A stretch of DNA of 64,000 nt from Schizochytrium sp. CCTCC M209059 (lineage: Eukaryota; Sar; Bigyra; Thraustochytrida; Thraustochytriidae). Positions within the stretch are counted from its first letter, which is position 1. Each line of letters opens with the position of its first letter. The translations under genes and the position numbers were made by a program. Below are positions 30,184-39,160 of the stretch, piece by piece. The notes beneath the pieces were generated by a model. The model was not told the origin of the DNA. It worked only from the letters and a program-made list of their open reading frames with translations, and ran no database searches. The stretch is from the NCBI GenBank assembly GCA_000818945.1, contig KN805384.1, positions 461,681 through 525,680 on the forward strand, written 5' to 3'.

Positions 30184-32427
30184 ATGCAGACGGTCGGACG
30201 CCGGTTCTGCGGGCGGGCTCGGCAACAGCTCGGGAAGCCCGTACACGGAGCAGCAGCAGGTGCTTCGAGAAAACTAGCGCACGCTGCTTCGTGGCAGCGC
30301 GCTGCGAGTCTGTATGCAGGCGCGAAAAAGTCCAAGGTCGTGGAGAAGCAGGATGCAGCTTCGCTCGTACGCGATGGCGATACCGTCCTGATCGGCGGCT
30401 TCGTGACTCATGCAATCCCAGAGACGATGCTGCAGGCGCTGGGCGACCGTTTTGCGGCGCAAAAGGCCCCGAAAGATCTCACGCTACTCTTTTACGCGTG
30501 CGGCGACCCGAAAGGCACACGTGGGGTAAACTACTTGAGCCATCAAGGCATGGTGAAACGACTGCTTGCGAGCCACCTGGGACAGATTCCAGATTTGCAT
30601 CCACGCATCAAGGCCAGCGAGCTCGAGGCGTACGCCGTGCCTCTGGGCACAATTGCGCGCATCATTCGAAGCCGCGCATGTGGAAATCCGGGCTACATGA
30701 CTAGCATTGGCCTCGGGACCTTTGTAGACCCGCGAAATACGGGCGGCAAGCTTAACTCCGCGACCAAGGAGGACATTTGCGAGGTCATCCACCTTGACGA
30801 CCAAGAATTTCTGCGCTACAAGACCATGAACTTTGATGCCTGCATCATCAGGGCCTCCGTTGGAGATACAGAGGGAAATTTGACGCTCGAAAATGAAAGC
30901 CTGTACTCGGACCCGCTTCTCATGGCAACAGCGACGCGTGCTAGCGGTGGCATCGTCATTGCACAAGTAGATCGTCTAGCCAAAGCAGGTTCCCTGCGTG
31001 CCGCCGACGTGCGCGTTCCGGCACCGCTCGTGGACGCCGTGGTTGTCGTCTCTGAACCCGAGCATCGTAGCATGGGTCTGTACACCAACGGCTATGATCC
31101 TTCGCTCTCTGGAGACGTTCTCATGCCCCTCGACGAGATGCCACTACTCCCAATGTCCGAGAAGAAGATTATGGGTCGACGAGCTGCGATGGAGCTTGGA
31201 AATCATGTTTGCAATCTCGGCATCGGGGCTCCCGAGTACGTTGCCAGCTGCGCCCAAGAAGCCGGCATTCTCGACCACGTGACGTTGACGACTGAAGCTG
31301 GACTATTTGGAGGTCTTGGGTCGAGTGGTCTCAACTTTGGCTCGGCACATAATCCACAGGCTCGCATTGAGCTCTCGCAGCAATTTGACTACTACAATGC
31401 TCGAGCTCTCGATTCGGCTTTTCTTGGCGCAGCAGAGATTGACGCCTCCACGGGTGACGTCAATGTGTCGAATCTGGGCACCGACCGCTTCATTGGACCC
31501 GGTGGCTTTATTGACATTACGCAGAGCACACGGCGCGTTATTTTCATGGGCACATTTACAAAAAAGGGACTTCGCGTCTCCACAAAGGACGGTGCGCTTT
31601 CTATCGACCAGGAGGGATCAGTTCCAATGTTTAAGCCGATTCGCGAGGTGACCTTTTCCGGAGCGCGCGCGCTGGCGCAGGGTCAAGACATCAAATACGT
31701 CACAGAGCGCGCGGTGTTTGAACTCACGCCCCAAGGTCTCGAGCTTGTCGAGGTGGCGCCGGGCATTGACCTCGACAAAGACGTTCTGGCGCACATGGAT
31801 CCAAAGCCCATCGTCCGCAGGGACACCATCAAGAAGATGGAACCGCGGATTTTCCAGGAACAACCCATGGATTTGCAGGAGGAGTTTTTCCGAATGGGCA
31901 AGGCTTTTTCACATCGCTTTGTGGTCCGCGAGGAATCCTCCACCTGCCTCTTTGATGCGTCTGGGCTCTCGATTCGTAGCACGCAAGCTATGGATTCATT
32001 TATGAACGATGTTGATGCGGTGTTGGCGACTATCACAAAAGACGGTGCGACAAAGCTTGACTGCGTCGCCTTGTACGAAGGCAGCGAGATATCGTCCTCG
32101 CTGCTTGAGCCGTTTCTTGCGCGGGCTGAAGAACTCCATGAAAAGTACTTTGACTCTGTTCGAAGACTTGGCGGCAAAGCCTTTGCGCGACAAGAAATGG
32201 CTCAGGCGATGCAGCTCGTCCCTAACGCTAGTATTTGGGAAGATTTGGCAGAGGACAGGTCAAATTTGTCTCGCAAGGAATTCAAAGAGGGGCTCGAGAG
32301 TGCCTTTGGCTTGCAGTTTACTGAACGTGAAACTGTACGCATTTTGGGCACGAACTCTGGCCCTGTAGCGCGAAAGGAGTTTGATCGGCTCGTAGCTCGC
32401 GCTTGGACCTGTCTGCTGGCACGCTAG
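30184..32427 (+). CDS. Propionate/acetate CoA-transferase, long form (copy 2)
   Basis: 747 residues; paralogue of copy 1 along its full length, including the C-terminal module. The catalytic motif LTTEAGLFGG is intact (Glu371, codon 31294), as are IGLGTFVDPRNTGGKLN and LGIGAPEYVA. The N-terminus (QTVGRRFCGRARQQLGKPV...) is long, Arg-rich and free of acidic residues for ~45 positions, which fits mitochondrial import. The tail reads NLSRKEFKEGLESAF, with a Glu-Phe closer to an EF-hand than in copy 1, though loop position 1 is not acidic. Codon choice is clearly less biased than in copy 1, suggesting lower or conditional expression. Both copies should be active; substrate preference cannot be read. 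Confidence 0.92.
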   Translation: MQTVGRRFCGRARQQLGKPVHGAAAGASRKLAHAASWQRAASLYAGAKKSKVVEKQDAASLVRDGDTVLIGGFVTHAIPETMLQALGDRFAAQKAPKDLTLLFYACGDPKGTRGVNYLSHQGMVKRLLASHLGQIPDLHPRIKASELEAYAVPLGTIARIIRSRACGNPGYMTSIGLGTFVDPRNTGGKLNSATKEDICEVIHLDDQEFLRYKTMNFDACIIRASVGDTEGNLTLENESLYSDPLLMATATRASGGIVIAQVDRLAKAGSLRAADVRVPAPLVDAVVVVSEPEHRSMGLYTNGYDPSLSGDVLMPLDEMPLLPMSEKKIMGRRAAMELGNHVCNLGIGAPEYVASCAQEAGILDHVTLTTEAGLFGGLGSSGLNFGSAHNPQARIELSQQFDYYNARALDSAFLGAAEIDASTGDVNVSNLGTDRFIGPGGFIDITQSTRRVIFMGTFTKKGLRVSTKDGALSIDQEGSVPMFKPIREVTFSGARALAQGQDIKYVTERAVFELTPQGLELVEVAPGIDLDKDVLAHMDPKPIVRRDTIKKMEPRIFQEQPMDLQEEFFRMGKAFSHRFVVREESSTCLFDASGLSIRSTQAMDSFMNDVDAVLATITKDGATKLDCVALYEGSEISSSLLEPFLARAEELHEKYFDSVRRLGGKAFARQEMAQAMQLVPNASIWEDLAEDRSNLSRKEFKEGLESAFGLQFTERETVRILGTNSGPVARKEFDRLVARAWTCLLAR

Positions 32428-32870
32428 ATTCATCGCCTCAGACGAGGAAAATGGAAGAAAGGAAATGGTCTTCGATGATGAATCTTCTGCTTCAATGAGA
32501 TGACGGTGTACTAATCTTATCCAAGGGCGGTTGCTTTTTATTGGAAGAGAGGGGGGTCGGGGGTAATATAGTGAAACCTCACATGTCTGTCTTGTCATCG
32601 GAGAAATTAGAATCAGGCAAAAAAAGGTCAAATTTGTTTCATTCCTGAAGATTGAAGCCTTGACTGCTCTTGCTCTTTTGCTTGCTTGATGGATCGATGT
32701 TGTGTGGAAAGGGCGCGCTATCTATTTTTGTTGTCGTTGTGTCAAGACGTGGCGTGTCTTTTTCATATTGTTGGAGGAGGTGTGGGAAGAATGGCTTCAA
32801 TCAGTCTGTGTGCATGCGGCGCGACGAAGAATGGGAAGGTTAGAGAAAGAGAGGAAGGGAAGAAAGCACG
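32428..32870. other. Convergent 3' intergenic region
   Basis: Between CoA-transferase copy 2 and PGK. AT-richer, no gene seen. Confidence 0.4.
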
Positions 32871-34307
32871 TCAGTTGTTGCGCGTCAGTGCAAGAGTGAC
32901 CAGGGCAAGGCCGAGCGCGACGACGCCAGCTGTCGCGACCGGGTTGGCCTCGAGCGTGGCGAGAAAGCCCTTGGCCTTCTTTTGTGCAGTCCTGGAGGCC
33001 GACGCGACGCTGGGGGCCTTTGTTGCAGGCTTGGGAGTCTCGCGTACCTTCTTCTCGCTGAGCGCAGCGACACCGGGGAGCTCCTGGCCCTCAAGAAGTG
33101 CGAGCGAGGCGCCACCACCGGTGGAGACATGGGAGACCTTCTCCTCGGTGTCAAAGTACTCCGGGGTGCAGCAGGTGGCAGTGTCACCACCACCAATGAT
33201 GGTCGTGGCACCGGACGTGGTGGCATCGACGACAGCGTCCATGACCGTCTTGGTGCCCTTGGCAAAGTTGGGAAACTCAAAGACGCCCATGGGGCCGTTC
33301 CAGACGACGAGCTTGGCGGACTTGACGACGTCCGCGAAGCGCTTGGCAGACTCGGGGCCAATATCCAGACCCATCCAGCCCTCCGGAACGCCGTCTTTCT
33401 CGGAGACGACCTTGTACTCGGCGTCGGCACCAAACTTGCTGGCGGCGACAAAGTCGTCGGGGAGGTAGATTTCGACGCCCTTGGCCTTGGCCTTCTCCAT
33501 GATCTTGGGAATAAGCTCGGCGCCGGGCTCGTCGAAGAGGCTGCTACCGATGTCCATGCCAGCCACCTTTTTGAAGGTAAAGGCCATGCCGCCGCCGATG
33601 ACCATGATGTTGACAATGTCAAGCATGTTCATGATGAGCTTGAGCTTGTCCTCGACCTTCGCGCCACCGAGAACGCTGACAAAGGGGCGCGCCGGGTTCT
33701 GCAGGGCGGCGCCAAAGTAGTCGAGCTCCTTCTTCATGAGGAAGCCGCCGACACGCGTCTCGAGCTGGATGCCGACCATGGAGGAGTGCGCGCGGTGCGC
33801 GGTGCCGAAGGCATCGTTGACGTAGACGTCTCCGAGCTTGGTGAGGGAAGCGCGGAAGCTCTCCACGGCTGCGGAGTCGGCCTTGATCTTGTTGCCATCC
33901 TGGTCCTTGCCCTTGCCTTCTTCCTCAATGTGGAAGCGGAGGTTCTCGAGAAGGATGACGGAGCCATCGGCGGGGCTGGCGCAGGCCTGCTCAACCTTTT
34001 CGCCGACGCAGTCGTCGAGAAAGGTGACGTCGCGCTTGAGGAGCTCGCCGAGGCGCTTGGCCACGGGCTTGAGCGAGAGCTTCTCGCTGGGCTTGCCGTC
34101 GGGACGGCCGAGGTGCGACATGAGCACGACGGCCTTGGCGCCCTTCTCGAGCGCGAACTTGATGCTCGGCAGCGCCGCGACGATGCGCTGGTCGTTGCTA
34201 ATCTCCCCGCTGGCCTTGTCGAACGGCACATTGAAGTCCACGCGCATCAGCACGCGCTTGCCCTCCAGGGCGGCGTCCTCGAGGCTCGCCTTGCTGAGGA
34301 GGCTCAT
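32871..34307 (-). CDS. PGK: Phosphoglycerate kinase with C-terminal membrane anchor
   Basis: Interconverts 1,3-bisphosphoglycerate + ADP and 3-phosphoglycerate + ATP in glycolysis. 478 residues from the ATG at 34307, which opens directly on family sequence (LEGKRVLMRVDFNVPF). Intact signatures: SHLGRPDG, LLENLRFH, NDAFGTAHRAHSS, GGAKVEDKL, GGGMAFTF, WNGPMGVFE, GGGDTAT and the Gly-rich HVSTGGGASL. The usual enzyme ends near residue 420. Here another ~57 residues follow: an Ala/Lys/Ser-rich linker (422-450), then a ~19-residue hydrophobic segment (NPVATAGVVALGLALVTLAL) and only TRNN after it, the layout of a tail-anchored protein. No N-terminal presequence. Strong C/G-ending codon bias. The frame is open far upstream, but that part is translated pyrimidine-rich leader. 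Confidence 0.97.
   Translation of the reverse strand: MSLLSKASLEDAALEGKRVLMRVDFNVPFDKASGEISNDQRIVAALPSIKFALEKGAKAVVLMSHLGRPDGKPSEKLSLKPVAKRLGELLKRDVTFLDDCVGEKVEQACASPADGSVILLENLRFHIEEEGKGKDQDGNKIKADSAAVESFRASLTKLGDVYVNDAFGTAHRAHSSMVGIQLETRVGGFLMKKELDYFGAALQNPARPFVSVLGGAKVEDKLKLIMNMLDIVNIMVIGGGMAFTFKKVAGMDIGSSLFDEPGAELIPKIMEKAKAKGVEIYLPDDFVAASKFGADAEYKVVSEKDGVPEGWMGLDIGPESAKRFADVVKSAKLVVWNGPMGVFEFPNFAKGTKTVMDAVVDATTSGATTIIGGGDTATCCTPEYFDTEEKVSHVSTGGGASLALLEGQELPGVAALSEKKVRETPKPATKAPSVASASRTAQKKAKGFLATLEANPVATAGVVALGLALVTLALTRNN
32886..32942 (-). other. Predicted C-terminal transmembrane anchor of PGK
   Basis: Encodes residues ~456-474, uncharged and rich in Ala/Val/Leu/Gly, preceded by a basic stretch (QKKAKG, with one Glu nearer the span) and followed by four residues. 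Typical of tail-anchored proteins of the outer mitochondrial membrane, ER or peroxisome. Confidence 0.75.
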
Positions 34308-35454
34308 CGTCTCGTCTCGGCTCGTCGCGGCTCGGCTCGGCTCGGCTCGGCTCGTCTCCTCTCGCGTCTCTCGCGCGGGCTCCGGCGCAGGCGGCTCTCG
34401 CGGGCGGGCGGCGCAGGCGAGGGCGGCGAAGGCGAAGGCAAGGCGAGGGCGGCGTCGTCGTTTGCAGTTTGCGAGGCGCAGGATCGTCACTTGCAGATGA
34501 GATGAGAGAGACGACGATGATCCGATCCCGGCCGGCCGCTCCTCCCTCTCGCGCAGGACCCGGCGGGGGCGGGGAGCGGACGACGCGCGGCGCGGCGCGG
34601 GCAGAGGCGGGGCGGGAGGCGCGGCGAGAGGGGCGAGGCGAGGAGAGGAGAGGCGAGGCGCGGACGTGAGGAAAGGAAGGGCGAGAGCGAGGAAAGATAC
34701 GCCGCAGAAGATGGCGGAAAACTTATGCAGTGCCCCTGCGGACGAAATGGGGCCGGGGGAACAATACGAGAGATACTTTGGAGAGGGGACAGAAAAGGGG
34801 TACAGAGGGAGTGTAAGGCTATGGGGACATGATCTGCGCGATTTACGAGGAGGAAAGAGGGAAAGAAAGAAAAGGAGAGGAAGAAAGAAAAGGAGAGAAA
34901 GAAAGGGAAAAAGATAGAAAGAAAAAACTCGGAAAGAGAGATGGAGAGAAAGAAAGATTGAGAGAAGGAAATGGTCGAGACGATGGTGGTGACGACAATG
35001 GAGGAGAAGGAGTATACCAGGCAAAGGAAATGAAGCGTCTATCATACTAAACTGATCTGAGGGCCTGAACTGGACGGACACGCATCCAAAATCTGCGCGA
35101 GGAATGGAATCGAGATGAGGGAAGTCTTGTCGAAGCATAAACTTGTGTGGCAAGCCAGTTGGCTTTGTTTGACACAATGACGTCGGACGAAGGACTCGTT
35201 ATAGGGTGAAGACGACAGACATGTGAGCCGAGATCAAGTGAGTGATAAGCGTTGTGGTAAAAAAAAATGCTTTCGAGGACAATCTACGTTCAGATGACCT
35301 GGCTAGGGTATAACACGCGCGCGCAAGCAAAGCTCTTGGATCAAAACACGTGCTATTGTATTTCTGGTGTGCGGTGCGGTGCGCCCAGTCCACAGAACAT
35401 GAGCAAGTGCGTGAATGGAATGAATTGGATTGGAATTGAATGAAATGTGGGAAT
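34308..35454. other. Intergenic region upstream of PGK
   Basis: The PGK leader is GC-rich with (CGGCT)n at 34317-34360. A purine-rich GAAAGAAAGGAGA-type tract (34850-34990) follows, then the 3' UTR of PCCB. The PGK frame stays open through much of this, but it is low-complexity Ser/Phe/Leu/Pro and not credible as protein. Confidence 0.45.
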
Positions 35455-37038
35455 TTAGAGCGGGATGTTGCCATGCTTGCGCGCAGGGCGGTGCTCAACC
35501 TTGCCCTCGAGGAGCTCGAGTTCGTTGCAAAGGTGCTGGCGCGTCTGGGAAGGCATGATGATGTCGTCGACAAAGCCACGGGCAGCGGCGGTGAGCGGGT
35601 TGGCAAATCGCTCCTTGTAGTTCTCAGTCTCCTCCTCGACGTTCTTGCCGCGGAAGATAATTTCGACGGCGCCCTTGGCGCCCATGACGGCGATCTCGGC
35701 AGAGGGCCAGGCAACGTTCGAGTCAGAGCGAAGATGCTTGGAGGACATGACATCGTAGGCGCCACCGTAGGCCTTGCGCGTGATGACGGTGAGCTTGGGC
35801 ACGGTAGCCTCGGCGTAGGCGTAGAGCAGCTTGGCGCCATGGCGAATGATGCCGTTGTGCTCCTGAGTGGTGCCAGGCAAAAAGCCCGGGACATCAACAA
35901 AGGTGACAAGAGGGATGTTGAAGGCGTCACAGAAGCGCACAAAGCGCGCGGCCTTGGTGGAAGAGTTGATGTCGAGGCAGCCGGCGAGCTCGAGGGGCTG
36001 GTTGCCAACGACGCCGACGGTGCGGCCATCGAGGCGGCCAAAGCCGACAATGATGTTCTTGGCGAACTCGGGGTGGATCTCGAGGAACTCGTTCTCGTCG
36101 AGGACCTTGGAGATGATGGTCTTCATGTCGTACGGGTGGTTGGGGTCCTCGGGGACGAGCATGTCGAGGGCCGGGTCGGCACGGTCGCGCGGGTCCACCG
36201 TGGTGCGGCGGGGGACATCGGCGTTGTTGCTGAGCGGGAGAAAGTCAAAGAGCTCACGAGCCATGCGAATAGCCTCGACATCATTGTCGTACGCGAGGTG
36301 GGCGACGCCAGACTTGGTCATGTGCGCCTTGGCACCGCCGAGGTCCTCCTGCGTGACCTCCTCGTTGAGCACGGTCTTGACGACCTCGGGGCCCGTGATA
36401 AAGCAGTACGAGGTGTCGCGCACCATCATGGTAAAGTCGGTGATGGCCGGGCTGTAGACGGCACCACCGGCGCAGGGGCCGCAAATGAGACTGATTTGGG
36501 GAATCACACCCGAGGCCTCAACGTTGCGCTGGAAGACCTCAGCGTAGCCGCCGAGGGAGGCCACACCCTCCTGAATACGCGCGCCACCGGAGTCGTTGAT
36601 GCCGATGACGGGGGCACCGACCTTGAGGGCCTTGTCCATGATCTTGCAGATTTTCTCGGCGTGCGTCTCACTGAGGGAGCCGCCAAAGACGGTAAAATCC
36701 TGCGAGAAGAGGAAGACGGGGCGGCCGTTGATGAAGCCGTGTCCGGTGACGACACCATCGCCGTAGAACTGCTGCTTCTCCATGCCAAAGTCTGTGCACC
36801 GGTGGAGCTTGAGGCTGTCGTACTCGACAAAGGTGCCATGGTCGACGAGGAGGGCAATGCGCTCGCGCGCGGTGAGCTTGCCCTTTTCATGCTGCTTGGC
36901 GATGCGGGCTTCGCCGCCGCCCATGAGGGCCTGCTCCTTGATCTCGGGCCACCTGTCCGCGAAGGCCACCACGGACCTCCGCGACGCCGGCAGCGCCTTG
37001 CCGGCCACCGTCTGCACTGTGCGCGACGCGAGCATCAT
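35455..37038 (-). CDS. PCCB: Propionyl-CoA carboxylase beta subunit
   Basis: Carboxyltransferase half of mitochondrial propionyl-CoA carboxylase, making methylmalonyl-CoA with the biotin-bearing alpha subunit (not in this window). 527 residues from the ATG at 37038 (second Met follows). The N-terminus MMLASRTVQTVAGKALPASRR is a good mitochondrial presequence. Family motifs: GKLTARERIALLVDHGTFVE, SQDFTVFGGSLSE, GINDSGGARIQEGV, ICGPCAGGAVYSPA, DVPGFLPG, HGAKLLYAYAEATVPK and the C-terminal RKHGNIPL. The length matches human and bacterial PCCB. Strong C/G-ending codon bias. Runs in the same direction as PGK. Its closeness to two Pct-type CoA-transferases is suggestive of propionate use, but eukaryotic neighbours need not be related. 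Confidence 0.97.
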   Translation of the reverse strand: MMLASRTVQTVAGKALPASRRSVVAFADRWPEIKEQALMGGGEARIAKQHEKGKLTARERIALLVDHGTFVEYDSLKLHRCTDFGMEKQQFYGDGVVTGHGFINGRPVFLFSQDFTVFGGSLSETHAEKICKIMDKALKVGAPVIGINDSGGARIQEGVASLGGYAEVFQRNVEASGVIPQISLICGPCAGGAVYSPAITDFTMMVRDTSYCFITGPEVVKTVLNEEVTQEDLGGAKAHMTKSGVAHLAYDNDVEAIRMARELFDFLPLSNNADVPRRTTVDPRDRADPALDMLVPEDPNHPYDMKTIISKVLDENEFLEIHPEFAKNIIVGFGRLDGRTVGVVGNQPLELAGCLDINSSTKAARFVRFCDAFNIPLVTFVDVPGFLPGTTQEHNGIIRHGAKLLYAYAEATVPKLTVITRKAYGGAYDVMSSKHLRSDSNVAWPSAEIAVMGAKGAVEIIFRGKNVEEETENYKERFANPLTAAARGFVDDIIMPSQTRQHLCNELELLEGKVEHRPARKHGNIPL

Positions 37039-37054
37039 CCTCCTTTTCCCCCTG

Positions 37055-37057
<3 letters not shown>

Positions 37058-37081
<24 letters not shown>
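37058..37081. repeat. (CTG)n microsatellite in the PCCB leader
   Basis: About seven CTG triplets, 20-45 bp upstream of the PCCB ATG. Confidence 0.9.
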
Positions 37082-37085
<4 letters not shown>

Positions 37086-37212
37086 ATCTTCTCCGGCCGG
37101 ACGCTCTCTTTGCGCTTACGCAAGGAAAGGATTCAACGGGCGTGCGTCCGTGCGCGCGAGCGAGCGAGCGAGCGAGCGTGCGTGCGTCCCTGCGAGCGAG
37201 CGAGCGAGCGAG

Positions 37213-37270
37213 NNNNNNNNNNNNNNNNNNNNNNNNNNNNNNNNNNNNNNNNNNNNNNNNNNNNNNNNNN
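37213..37270. other. Assembly gap (58 N)
   Basis: Run of N. The left flank is (GCGA)n (37156-37212), which probably caused the assembly failure. Confidence 0.98.
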
Positions 37271-37456
37271 CCGCGCCCGCGCGCAGGGCGCAGGGCCGGA
37301 GGCGCGCGGCGGCTCGCCTGCCCGCGCCGCGTGCGTGCGCGCCTCGGCGGAGAGGGCGCGGCGCGGCATGTCCGATGGGCGGCGAGGAGAGGGAGAGGAC
37401 TGGCAGCGCAGATAGGATAGGACATCCATCCCGTAGTGCGAGAAAGAGCAGCAGCT

Positions 37457-37457
37457 G

Positions 37458-37490
<33 letters not shown>

Positions 37491-37500
37491 TGTCATCATT
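37457..37500. repeat. (CAT)n microsatellite
   Basis: About fourteen CAT triplets with one interruption (TTGTCATCATT). Confidence 0.9.
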
Positions 37501-38767
37501 AGCAGCATTAGCAGCAGCTGCTGCTGCAGCAGCATGGCGCGGTCGGGCTCGCGCAGTGGAAAGGCGAACTCGAGGCGACGCAGACGAGCCCGACGGAGAC
37601 GAGCTCGAGTTTGTTCTTGTGGTTGGGGTCTGGTTGTACGACAAGGTTACGCACGATGTATAGTGCAGTAGCAGCCTAGGTGCGGAAGGGCGGGCTGGAT
37701 GGCGAAGATGATGGAGGGAGGACAGTAGCTCGGGGGTTGAAGACAAAGAGGAAGGAGGACAAGGCGAGACAGACCAGCGGAAGGCGGTAGGACATCAGGA
37801 CGGGAAAGACGGCGCAGGCCGCAGTGGACAACTTGAAGGAGCGAGCCGCCGAGGGAAGCAAAGCAACAAGCAAGTCTAGTGAAATGGCAAGCGACTGAGA
37901 CCTGAGCGCTTAAGACTTGCAAAAAAGGTGAATGAATAGCCTAGTGCTTGTAGCCTGTTTGTCTGCGAGAACCCTGAGCTGCCGTGCCGTCGTCTTTACT
38001 AGATCGTGACGCTCGTGACAAGATGAATAGGCGCAAGGCGACTGTCTTCTTTGGGGAACCACATTCCAGACGCCACGCTGTCGTCAATGATCGCGACGAT
38101 GCTGAGTTTCCTCCCACTTTAACACGGCAGTCCTTGTACCATAATACTACGGTTCGTGCCAGCCAACATATTGTATCCGATCGTGCACGAAATGGTTATC
38201 AGTAGCATGTAAGTAAGCAAGCATGCTCGCGTAGCGCATTCGGCTTTGTAAGAAGGGAATGTTTTTTTTGCAAGGAGAAGTAACCAATGCCAATGCGATG
38301 ACTCATGCCCTCCACATCATTCTTCCCCATGATACAGGAATTTCATGCTACATTCGACATTGCACGTGGTCTGATCAACAGAAAGCGAACTAGGGAGAGA
38401 TTGAGTGATGCACATCGCCCTTCGCAAAAAGAAAGAAATATGCCATGCCATGACTTTGCGTCAAAACTTCGCTTGCCAAGAGTCAAAAGCATCTGTAGCT
38501 GTCCAATTACCCAAAGGATACGCAAGCGAGCACACATCAGTCAGCAGTTTAGATCCGACCCGTTCTCAGACCCACTGCCCTCTTCCACTGTCGTTGCCAA
38601 TCTTCTTTCACTCACAATGCTATCATCTTCACGAGGCGATCCATCCAATCGCCGTTGCTGCTTTCATTGCTAGTCTCCACGTCGCCGTCCCGCTCTCGAT
38701 GCCGCCGTTCAGCGATGCATTCCTTCATCCAGCAAGCAAGCAAGCTGACGGGCTTGGCGACAACAAC

Positions 38768-38779
38768 TATAATATAAAA
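38768..38779 (+). promoter_or_regulatory. Possible TATA box of the SUDS3 gene
   Basis: TATAATATAAAA stands out in GC-rich DNA about 390 bp before the chosen ATG. No ATG occurs between it and 39161, which supports that start. Confidence 0.4.
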
Positions 38780-39060
38780 CAACCACCGTGGGCGAGCGAG
38801 GCCAGCGAGGCCGGCAGACCTCGCTCGCAGACGCGCAGACGCGCAGGCAGAGCGCGCGCAGCGGCGGCGAGCCGTTGGCCGGCAGCGCGGTCGCAGGCAC
38901 GCACGCGGGCACGCACGCAGGCACGCAGGCTCGCGGGCTCGGGCTCGCCGCAGAGACGGCGGCTGCAGACTCGCGGCAACGACGGCGGCGGCGGCGACGG
39001 CGACGAAGAGCACGGGAGGAGCGGCGAGCGCACGGGCCTCGCGCAGGGCCAGCGAAGGCG

Positions 39061-39063
<3 letters not shown>

Positions 39064-39133
<70 letters not shown>
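39064..39133 (+). repeat. (CAG)n repeat in the SUDS3 leader
   Basis: About 23 triplets, one of them CAA. In frame with the downstream CDS, so it would read as polyglutamine if translation began upstream, but no ATG precedes it after the TATA-like box. It ends in CAGGTGAGA, which matches a 5' splice site. Confidence 0.9.
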
Positions 39134-39134
<1 letters not shown>

Positions 39135-39160
39135 TGAGATCCGAGGAGAAGACGAGCAGC

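Larger units (their letters stand above)
37039..39160. other. Intergenic region with assembly gap
   Basis: Promoter of PCCB, N gap, several microsatellites, and the leader of the SUDS3 gene. No supported gene. Open frames that cross the N gap are meaningless. Confidence 0.5.

Noticed and set aside
32982..34505. 507-codon open frame antisense to PGK
   Set aside because: Same codon-bias artefact; the sense PGK is unmistakable.
34308..35177. In-frame N-terminal extension of PGK (about 290 codons)
   Set aside because: Translation of a pyrimidine-rich leader (Ser/Phe/Leu/Pro runs). The ATG at 34307 opens exactly on conserved PGK sequence.
35440..37671. 743-codon open frame antisense to PCCB, crossing the N gap
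   Set aside because: Antisense artefact, and it runs through 58 undefined bases.
38405..39160. Polyglutamine N-terminus on the SUDS3 protein
   Set aside because: In frame but it would need an ATG upstream of the TATA-like box; the region is Arg/Ala/Gln low complexity. Kept as a finding, not as CDS.
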